A model generated the notes under the pieces. The model searched no databases. It was not told the origin of the DNA and worked only from the letters and a program-made list of their open reading frames with translations. From JBFLVQ01 sp040758525 (lineage in GTDB: Bacteria > Acidobacteriota > Blastocatellia > Chloracidobacteriales > JADJPF01): a stretch of 6,941 bases of DNA. Position 1 is the stretch's first letter; each line of letters starts with the position of its first letter. A program made the position numbers and the translations under genes. Shown here piece after piece: positions 1 through 5,675 of this stretch. The stretch is taken from contig JBFLVQ010000508.1 in NCBI GenBank assembly GCA_040758525.1, positions 1 to 6,941 of the forward strand, read 5' to 3'.

Positions 1-1218
1 TCACAGCCTCCGAAATTGGCAATCCCATATTTCGATATTCCAAAGATCCAATCGGATCAGCACAAGCCTAGGGTAGATCCAAAGGGAGAGAAGGAGCTAA
101 GAGGTATGATAAACAAGGCAAAAGAGATCGAACAGGCAGTTAATGGTTTATCGGCCCACATTATGCAAGAGCCAATTAAAGAAATACTGGTTTTTGTAGA
201 TGACGAGAGAAAAGCAGAGTTTAATACCAAACAGACTAATACTATTCGACTTAGCCTTAATGAAGATTCAAGGCTGATCAAAGTAGTGTCACACACCAAT
301 GGTAAACTCTCTTTACTCGCAGCGATGCTATTAAATTCAGAAGATATTGGATTCTCCTGGCTAGAACGTCTGTTAGGATGGCGCAAAATATATCGTACAA
401 CTTTGGAAAGCGGGCAACAGGTTACATTTAAGATAGGACTTTCGAAACTCAATATCAGTAATAAAAACTTTATCATCGATATCTGTTATCAAGAGAGTAG
501 AGTTTTCCAAGATAATAGATCAAGTATATGGACAATACTAACCCAGCCGAGATTCTTATCTTTTCGGGTTGCGACAAGTTTTATTACTGCTACTGTGATA
601 GTTTGTCTCACTCTATGGGTATACTTTAACTGGTCGGGTAAAGAGCCAGAGTTAGCTACACAGGTGAGAAAAATAGATCAAAATCAGGTAGTCAATAAGC
701 AAAAGACTAACTCCTTGCCGCAATCTATGCCGCAATCTGTGCCGCAATCTAATGAGACTACTGTTGCTGCTAAAATAGCAACAGCTAAATCAGGTCATGA
801 ACAGAAGGGAATAAGTACAAAAACCCAGAATGGTAGAGAGATTGACATACGAACCTTGTCACCATCTAAGCAGAGTGAGATAGAGCTTGCTAGCATAGAG
901 CGAATCTATATAGATCCATTTGGTGATAGTCCACTACATGAAGAACTCAATAACTTACTAAAGAAGGAGTTTACCCAAGGTAAAATAGATATTTTAACAA
1001 AAAGAGATTTGGCTGATGCTGTACTACAAGGCTCTTTGAAAGAGAGCAATGGTAAATTGATTGCTGAAGTAGAACTTGTCAACCGAAGTGGTAAAATCCT
1101 CTTCAAGGAAAGACTCACTAGTGATAAAGAGCTTACCGATCTGGCAGCAAAAATTACTTACAGCCTGCTAGAAAAAAAAGAGAAACTGAATAAGCAGACT
1201 CTGAAAGACCAACAATAA
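1..1218 (+). CDS. Single-pass membrane protein, anti-sigma-factor-like architecture, 5'-partial
   Basis: The frame is open from the first base to a TAA at 1216-1218, giving 405 visible residues (numbered here from nt 1). The gene probably begins upstream. A TTG at nt 16 is possible but has no Shine-Dalgarno. An ATG at nt 106 has AAGGAG nine bases upstream and could give a 370-residue protein. Residues about 60-115 form a soluble region with a segment (LSLNEDSRLIKVVS) typical of the cytoplasmic part of Acidobacteriota anti-sigma-like proteins as I remember them. Residues about 189-211 are one hydrophobic helix (RVATSFITATVIVCLTLWVY). Residues about 212-297 are a polar Gln/Ser/Thr/Lys linker. 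Residues about 298-392 (IERIYIDPFGDSPLHEEL, then DLADAVLQGSL) resemble the TolB/CsgG/LptE-like alpha/beta fold found in periplasmic modules. No CxxC zinc finger is visible, but one could lie upstream of the window. The role as a sigma regulator is inference; the membrane topology is well supported. Confidence 0.85.
   Translation, partial: SQPPKLAIPYFDIPKIQSDQHKPRVDPKGEKELRGMINKAKEIEQAVNGLSAHIMQEPIKEILVFVDDERKAEFNTKQTNTIRLSLNEDSRLIKVVSHTNGKLSLLAAMLLNSEDIGFSWLERLLGWRKIYRTTLESGQQVTFKIGLSKLNISNKNFIIDICYQESRVFQDNRSSIWTILTQPRFLSFRVATSFITATVIVCLTLWVYFNWSGKEPELATQVRKIDQNQVVNKQKTNSLPQSMPQSVPQSNETTVAAKIATAKSGHEQKGISTKTQNGREIDIRTLSPSKQSEIELASIERIYIDPFGDSPLHEELNNLLKKEFTQGKIDILTKRDLADAVLQGSLKESNGKLIAEVELVNRSGKILFKERLTSDKELTDLAAKITYSLLEKKEKLNKQTLKDQQ
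91..96 (+). promoter_or_regulatory. Possible internal ribosome binding site (AAGGAG) before ATG 106
   Basis: AAGGAG lies nine bases upstream of an in-frame ATG at 106-108, within the open frame that runs in from the left edge. It could mark the true start of the membrane protein. It could equally be a chance product of Lys/Glu codons (KGEKEL), because this stretch is purine-rich when read as coding. The upstream frame is open and encodes plausible protein (AIPYFDIPK), which slightly favours a longer gene. Confidence 0.35.
715..750 (+). repeat. 12-bp tandem repeat, three copies, encoding (L/M/V)PQS
   Basis: Three adjacent copies of NTGCCGCAATCT (715-726, 727-738, 739-750) differ only in the first base: T, A, G. 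They encode LPQS-MPQS-VPQS in the extracytoplasmic linker just after the transmembrane helix. The unit is a multiple of three, so changes in copy number would alter linker length without breaking the frame. Confidence 0.9.
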
Positions 1219-1248
1219 CGATGAAATCTCTCGACCACGCTGTAAAAT

Positions 1249-1292
1249 AGCAAGAGCACGAAACTTACTATTTTCGTGCTCTTGCTGCTTTT
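1249..1292. terminator. Bidirectional rho-independent terminator between convergent genes
   Basis: AGCAAGAGCACGAAA (1249-1263) and TTTCGTGCTCTTGCT (1272-1286) form a perfect 15-bp stem with an 8-nt loop. On the + strand the stem is followed by GC and then TTTT (1289-1292). On the - strand it is followed by A and then TTTT (complement of 1244-1247). It lies 30 bp after the stop of the + strand gene and 16 bp after the stop of the - strand gene, so it can end transcription from both sides. Confidence 0.9.
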
Positions 1293-1302
1293 AATAATCT
1301 AT

Positions 1303-3966
1303 TTATCGATTCAAAAAGAGATCACTTCTAACACTCTTTTTTCTGGTATTCCACTGCTCTATCTTCTCACGTATAGATGCAGGCAGTTCTAGAGTTGGTT
1401 CTGTTGTAGTATTAGTGTGGGACGTAAGAGCAGTAGGGTTATCAAGGTCAACTATGAAGATACGGTTAGTGCCATTGAGCACCTCAGGGACAATGGCTTT
1501 ATTGTTGGGTAGTAATGTTATCTGGCCGGGAAACCCTGCCAGCATTATATCACCCAATATTTTACCGCTCTCAGTACTGAAAGCGAGTAATGATCCAGGT
1601 CTTAAAGTGGGTACAAAGCCGCGTTTGCCATCTGCTGAGATAATTGGAAATGCGTGAATTCTGGATATGTTGATACTGGTACGCACACGCAATCCAGTAT
1701 CTGGATCTTCTTCCAATAAGAGGATCCTGCTAGGATTATTGACAGGGCCAGCACTGACATATTCTACTTTGCGATTTTGTATAAATGGTACTAGTGGGCC
1801 AATTCCTCTAACATCGATTTGTGACAAAATCTGACCACTTTGCACATCAATGGTAATAAGCCTTCCTAGTAAGGAATCGCTATAATATATCTTGCTACCA
1901 TCTGGACTAAAAACATAAAAGTTAAAGTCTAGAAATAGGCTTACCAGACTGGAGAGATCGGTTACTGAAACAACCCTCATATCGCGCGGATCAGTTGCAT
2001 CAATTATCGTAAGAGAGATGTTAAAGAAGCTTAGCGAGAAGGTGCTAATGGCAATGAGTCTTTTGCCATTGCTGTCTTCAAAAAGTATAGTTCGACCGCT
2101 AAAAGGGAGATCGGAGTAGGTTGAAAGCATATCAAGTCTCTCTCCGCTATCTGTGTCGAAAGCATAAACACTATTAATTGGATCTCCTATAAAAGCGGTT
2201 TTACCATCTTTGCTAAAGAAGACCTCTGAGTCGCCTAAACGTAGCAAGGCAAAGCTAAAAACAGGAAATGGCCCCACTGTAGCAGTACGTAACCATCCCC
2301 CACCATTGATAGAAATAAAGAGATCTAGTTTAGGCTCTTGATTTTCAGAGAAAATACTATTGCTACCTAATGTGGTTACGGCCAGACGGCGTATACCATC
2401 TGCTTCATAGTAGAAGACATTAGCAGGAAAGCGGCTAGTCTTGATACGATTTAGTACTACACCAGTGGTAAGTGAGATCTCCATTACTTCATCTGTTAGC
2501 CTAGAAGCAATGTAGGCGCGTGTGTTGTCTTTACTGAGAATAACTTTCTGGTTCAAGCTGAAAGAGACACCATTAGAAGTGGTGAATTTACCGTGTAAAC
2601 TAAACGAACCTGGTCTAGGAGCACTGACAAGCTGAATTTCACGGTTAATGATATCGAGAATCATAAACTCTGTGGCAGTCTTGTTGGCAGCAAATATCGG
2701 TGTTTCACCAGAGGTGAATAGTACCGGATCACTAGCAACAAGAGATGATGGTTGGCTGTCTGTTTTATAAATGCCAATTACGGCACCGCTTTCTAGATCG
2801 AAAGCAGATAGTTGTTTACCAGCAAAACCTAGTACAAATCCAGTCTTTCCATCTGGACTAATTGCTAGTGCAATACGCCCAGTTTCTGGTAACGAAAACT
2901 GGGTACGTAGTCTAGGTGGTTGGGAGATGATCGTGTTAAGTTCATAGACGAGAATTTTATTGATAAAGGTATTGGCGAAGGACTGCCTAACAATAAAACT
3001 GTTACCAGCTCGCATCAGGAATGCAGGCTCACTACCAAACTGAGAATCATCGGGAATTGGCGATTGGGCAAGTAATTTTGTCTCTTTGATATCGAATATC
3101 ACTAGCGATCCACCTTCATTCTCTCTAGTAGACTCTTTATCACCATCACTCAAATTGGGTAGAACTATCGCACCGATATCATCGGTTTCGCTAAGTACAA
3201 TCGGCGGTCCATCAGAAAAGAACCTTCCTGGTAAAGGTATTGAGCCTTGCCAACGCATGGCATTTGGATCAGTAGCATCGATAATGCCTATACTTCCTGA
3301 TGGATCTGCGAGTGTGAGTAGACGGCGACCATTACGCTCTTGTACCACAATCTGTGCGGCAAAAATATCATCTAACACCATTTCACCAACCGGATTGCCA
3401 GTCTCGCTATCAAGAGCTGTCAATACAAATGTACCAAGTTCGAAATCTGCTAATTGGGTAAAGAGCCAGCGACCATCTTTGCTAAAGGCTAATGGAGTAG
3501 TCTCGCTTGATAGGAAAAGTCGCTGTTCTGCTGTACCTTTAGTATTGATGATGAGTCGAGGATTATTAGGGTCACTGACATCTATAAGCGATAGTGTGAC
3601 GAAATCATCTTTAGGAAAAAGGCTTACTGTTGCAGCTCTGTTACGTTGTAAGACCAGATTACTTGGACCAATTACTCCCACTTCTCCTAATTTTTTGCCG
3701 GTTTTGGTGTCAAAAGTGAACACAGTGTTGGTTTCTGTAGAAGTGATCATCGCGAAATGCGCATCATTATCCATAACAATATTATCACTAGAGTTTGGTA
3801 GAAACCCACGGGGAAAGTCTATAGTACGAACCGCCTGAGTATTTAATTGTCCTGCTACTTGAGCTTGAGAAGAACTGCTAGGCGCTAGTCCTACTGATAG
3901 ATTAACGATGATAACCGGTATCAAGCGTAGCAATAGCATATAAAAGTAACGAGGTTTGTTACTCAT
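1303..3966 (-). CDS. Secreted YVTN/WD40-like beta-propeller protein, about 16 blades
   Basis: This 887-residue protein starts at an ATG with a strong AGGAGG five bases upstream. Residues 1-35 look like a Sec signal peptide: basic start (MSNKPR), hydrophobic core (about 9-27) and a likely signal peptidase I site SQA|QVAG after residue 35. The rest is a run of beta-propeller blades. Clear examples are PDGKTGFVLG followed by LSAFDLESG (371-394), SKDGKTAFIG with YAFDTDSG (585-608), SPDGSKIYYS with ITIDVQSG (687-711), and SADGKRGFVP with LAFSTESG (777-801). Between these lie blades of a second type ending in IIDATDP (229-234 and 655-660). The C-terminal tail (about 850-887) is polar and rich in Thr, Lys and Arg. 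No enzyme motif, transmembrane anchor or sorting signal was seen, so a scaffold or binding role outside the cytoplasm is the most that can be inferred. It is the last gene of a same-strand set and lies 175 bp after the metalloprotease gene. Confidence 0.92.
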   Translation of the reverse strand: MSNKPRYFYMLLLRLIPVIIVNLSVGLAPSSSSQAQVAGQLNTQAVRTIDFPRGFLPNSSDNIVMDNDAHFAMITSTETNTVFTFDTKTGKKLGEVGVIGPSNLVLQRNRAATVSLFPKDDFVTLSLIDVSDPNNPRLIINTKGTAEQRLFLSSETTPLAFSKDGRWLFTQLADFELGTFVLTALDSETGNPVGEMVLDDIFAAQIVVQERNGRRLLTLADPSGSIGIIDATDPNAMRWQGSIPLPGRFFSDGPPIVLSETDDIGAIVLPNLSDGDKESTRENEGGSLVIFDIKETKLLAQSPIPDDSQFGSEPAFLMRAGNSFIVRQSFANTFINKILVYELNTIISQPPRLRTQFSLPETGRIALAISPDGKTGFVLGFAGKQLSAFDLESGAVIGIYKTDSQPSSLVASDPVLFTSGETPIFAANKTATEFMILDIINREIQLVSAPRPGSFSLHGKFTTSNGVSFSLNQKVILSKDNTRAYIASRLTDEVMEISLTTGVVLNRIKTSRFPANVFYYEADGIRRLAVTTLGSNSIFSENQEPKLDLFISINGGGWLRTATVGPFPVFSFALLRLGDSEVFFSKDGKTAFIGDPINSVYAFDTDSGERLDMLSTYSDLPFSGRTILFEDSNGKRLIAISTFSLSFFNISLTIIDATDPRDMRVVSVTDLSSLVSLFLDFNFYVFSPDGSKIYYSDSLLGRLITIDVQSGQILSQIDVRGIGPLVPFIQNRKVEYVSAGPVNNPSRILLLEEDPDTGLRVRTSINISRIHAFPIISADGKRGFVPTLRPGSLLAFSTESGKILGDIMLAGFPGQITLLPNNKAIVPEVLNGTNRIFIVDLDNPTALTSHTNTTTEPTLELPASIREKIEQWNTRKKSVRSDLFLNR

Positions 3967-3971
3967 ATTAT

Positions 3972-3977
3972 CCTCCT
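3972..3977 (-). promoter_or_regulatory. Ribosome binding site AGGAGG of the large propeller gene
   Basis: The minus strand reads AGGAGG followed by ATAAT and the ATG at 3966-3964. This full-consensus Shine-Dalgarno fixes the start of the 887-residue protein and implies efficient translation. The leader (TAGGAGGATAATATG) closely resembles that of the protease gene (TAGGAGATAATGATATG). Confidence 0.85.
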
Positions 3978-4004
3978 ATAAGGTAAGAAAGTTGGATTAC
4001 ACAG

Positions 4005-4046
4005 AAAAAGAGCGAAGCTTGAGTTGAGAGCGTAGGCAGGCTTCGC
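4005..4046 (-). terminator. Possible weak terminator or attenuator ahead of the large propeller gene
   Basis: On the minus strand GCGAAGC (from 4046-4040) can pair with GCTTCGC (4018-4012). Two more pairs are possible past a C-A mismatch. The downstream arm is followed by TCTTTTTC. This is hairpin-plus-T-run geometry, but with a 7-bp core stem and a loop of about 21 nt it is weaker than the terminator at 1249-1292. It ends about 40 bp before the ATG of the propeller gene, so it could reduce readthrough from the protease gene. No convincing -35/-10 promoter was found in the same spacer. Confidence 0.4.
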
Positions 4047-4081
4047 CCTTTGACAGCGCACATGTCAGAGTTTTAGTAGAG

Positions 4082-4110
4082 GTTAAACAATCGTTGGTTT
4101 ATTGTTTAAC
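4082..4110. repeat. Perfect 10-bp inverted repeat in the 175-bp spacer
   Basis: GTTAAACAAT (4082-4091) and ATTGTTTAAC (4101-4110) are exact reverse complements separated by 9 nt. The structure begins 31 bp after the protease stop codon. No T run follows it on the minus strand, so it is not a canonical terminator. It could protect the 3' end of the upstream message, act as a processing site, or bind a protein as double-stranded DNA. A smaller inverted repeat, TGACA and TGTCA with a 7-nt loop, sits beside it at 4051-4067. Confidence 0.7.
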
Positions 4111-4141
4111 TCCACACTTCGCTGTTTAGCTAGCAAAATTG

Positions 4142-5650
4142 TTACTGAATAGTTAGTGTAAGAGTAATTGTGGTCAATCGGCCTACGTCATCACGACCAC
4201 TAAAGATCAGTTGTTGTGAACCAATAACAGCACTCTTTTTAATAGCAAAATCAAAGCTCACGCTGTTATCGGTAGTTGATTGTTTAGCTGGTGAAAGTTT
4301 GATCTTGTCAGCTTTAGTATCAGGCGCACTGACAACTACATTACCTGTGAAACCACTATTTCGGTCGATCTTTACCGTAAATTTACCCTTCTCACCACGC
4401 TTAACACTGACCATTGCTGATTCAAGAGAGAGAGAAAAATCTGGTCTCTTGAGACGATATCCAAACGCATCCAGTGCCATCAGATCATTCTCAGTGATAG
4501 TGTTTCTTTCTCCACGTGCTATTGTAGGGTCCATTATACCGATCTTCTGTCGCTGTTTTTCTGGCATAAGCAGGTCATCTTTCCAGTGACTGGTTTGACG
4601 GCCATCGCCACCTCGCAAAGTAGAGCCAGTCGATAGTTGTAAGCGAGGACCACCAGCAAAGAAGACTGGTTTACCTCCTGTCGATAAGACACGAGGTTGT
4701 TGGGTGAAGGTAGCTAGCGTAACATCAGGACGAAATCGGAATAGATCCCAGGTAGTAAGCGATAGAGGTTGAGTGGGCAAGGCATCCCGCAGACCGGTTC
4801 TGGAAGTGAAACCGAGTGCATGACCGATCTCGTGTACTGCTACAGCATCAAAATCGATACTATCACTATTAATTCCGTCAATTGGATCTAGATCGAAGCT
4901 AAAATTGGAGTTGAATCCAATCGTAGCATCAGCAAGCTCGCTCGTTGAGTTAAATATACCAATCGTACGATAGATTGCTGATGTCGCTGTTATCACAGGA
5001 ATTTCTGTAGTACTTCTACCTTTAATATCGGTTGGTACTTCTGTATCTGGCAATAGATTGTATAATGAGGTTTCTTGTTCGTTAGAGGCGTTAGCCAGCA
5101 GACCGGCGCGCACAGTTGCATAGTCATATACTAGGCTGCGTGCAATTGTGGCACCAATTACATTGGTTGGAAACCGACCAACCCCAAATAGGGTAGGGCC
5201 AAAATCGACATCCATAGTAAGGGTGACAGGATCATCTATCAGAGCTTCCCAAGTAGCAGCAGCTTTTAAGAAGGCAGCTTTGGCCTGTGGGAAATTCTCA
5301 AGCTGTTGTGTGCCACGCAGGATAATCTTGACTCCATTCTCCGTGGTTGCTTCTAGATGATTAATCTGATGTAGATCTTGTTTGAGATAAGTCTCAGCCA
5401 AGTTCTGAGTTGCTACCATTGTCGCTAATTCCTGCTCAGTTGCTTCTAGACACCCTAATCCAGTATCACTCTGATAAAGGAAAAAGCCCGTTGCATCATG
5501 CGCTGAAAACATCTCTATATCACTGCTTTTATCGATCGATGTAGTAGCGTTCACTGACAATGGGTGTAGCCTGTTTATAGATGTTGTAGCGACTACTATG
5601 ACCAGCAGTAATACCAGTAGACAGATCTTCTCCATATTAAGGTATTGCAT
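4142..5650 (-). CDS. Secreted zinc metalloprotease (NF038122-like) with C-terminal beta-sandwich domain
   Basis: This 502-residue protein starts at an ATG with AGGAG eight bases upstream. Residues 9-24 form the hydrophobic core of a signal peptide or N-terminal anchor, with possible cleavage near VNA|TTS (after 35). Residues about 45-140 form a prodomain-like region containing a motif I associate with the NF038122 metalloprotease family (GTQQLENFPQAKAAF, 113-127). The catalytic motif is HEIGHALGFTS (273-283), with zinc ligands H273 and H277 and catalytic E274. Ser occupies the place of the third metzincin ligand. Downstream SHW (354-356) offers H355 as the third ligand, as in leishmanolysin-type M8 enzymes, and GIMDP (371-375) offers M373 as a Met-turn. 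Residues about 401-502 are an Ig-like beta-sandwich (GFTGNVVVSAP, then FSGRDDVG). Only C10 and C67 are present, so no disulfide is likely in the mature enzyme. The gene follows the NHL gene by 25 bp, so co-transcription is likely. Metalloprotease activity is a confident prediction; the substrate is unknown. Confidence 0.93.
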   Translation of the reverse strand: MQYLNMEKICLLVLLLVIVVATTSINRLHPLSVNATTSIDKSSDIEMFSAHDATGFFLYQSDTGLGCLEATEQELATMVATQNLAETYLKQDLHQINHLEATTENGVKIILRGTQQLENFPQAKAAFLKAAATWEALIDDPVTLTMDVDFGPTLFGVGRFPTNVIGATIARSLVYDYATVRAGLLANASNEQETSLYNLLPDTEVPTDIKGRSTTEIPVITATSAIYRTIGIFNSTSELADATIGFNSNFSFDLDPIDGINSDSIDFDAVAVHEIGHALGFTSRTGLRDALPTQPLSLTTWDLFRFRPDVTLATFTQQPRVLSTGGKPVFFAGGPRLQLSTGSTLRGGDGRQTSHWKDDLLMPEKQRQKIGIMDPTIARGERNTITENDLMALDAFGYRLKRPDFSLSLESAMVSVKRGEKGKFTVKIDRNSGFTGNVVVSAPDTKADKIKLSPAKQSTTDNSVSFDFAIKKSAVIGSQQLIFSGRDDVGRLTTITLTLTIQ

Positions 5651-5658
5651 ATCATTAT

Positions 5659-5663
5659 CTCCT
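5659..5663 (-). promoter_or_regulatory. Ribosome binding site AGGAG of the metalloprotease gene
   Basis: The minus strand reads TAGGAG, then ATAATGAT, then the ATG at 5650-5648. The 8-base spacing is good and selects this ATG over the in-frame ATG at codon 6. An ATG three codon-letters earlier in this spacer (5655-5653) is out of frame and is not used for this product. The site lies entirely within the 25-bp gap after the NHL gene stop. Confidence 0.8.
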
Positions 5664-5675
5664 AGATAATTGGTG

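Noticed and set aside
57..476. A 139-codon minus-strand open frame opposite the membrane protein
   Set aside because: It overlaps the coherent + strand frame completely, begins without a visible ribosome binding site, and its Ser/Leu-rich translation resembles no family I know.
3086..3838. A 250-codon open frame on the + strand, antisense to the large propeller gene
   Set aside because: It lies wholly inside a well-supported gene on the other strand. Its translation is rich in Ser, Leu and Pro with no domain pattern, and no ribosome binding site was noted. It is best explained as a shadow of the propeller codons.
4051..4110. Inverted repeats in the spacer as remnants of an insertion sequence or as a CRISPR unit
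   Set aside because: There is no transposase fragment, no flanking target duplication and no repeated spacer arrangement. Intergenic RNA hairpins explain them better.
3967..4141. A dedicated sigma-70 promoter for the large propeller gene
   Set aside because: The best candidate pairs (TTGTTT with TGACAT at 17-bp spacing) match the -10 consensus poorly, so no promoter is annotated.
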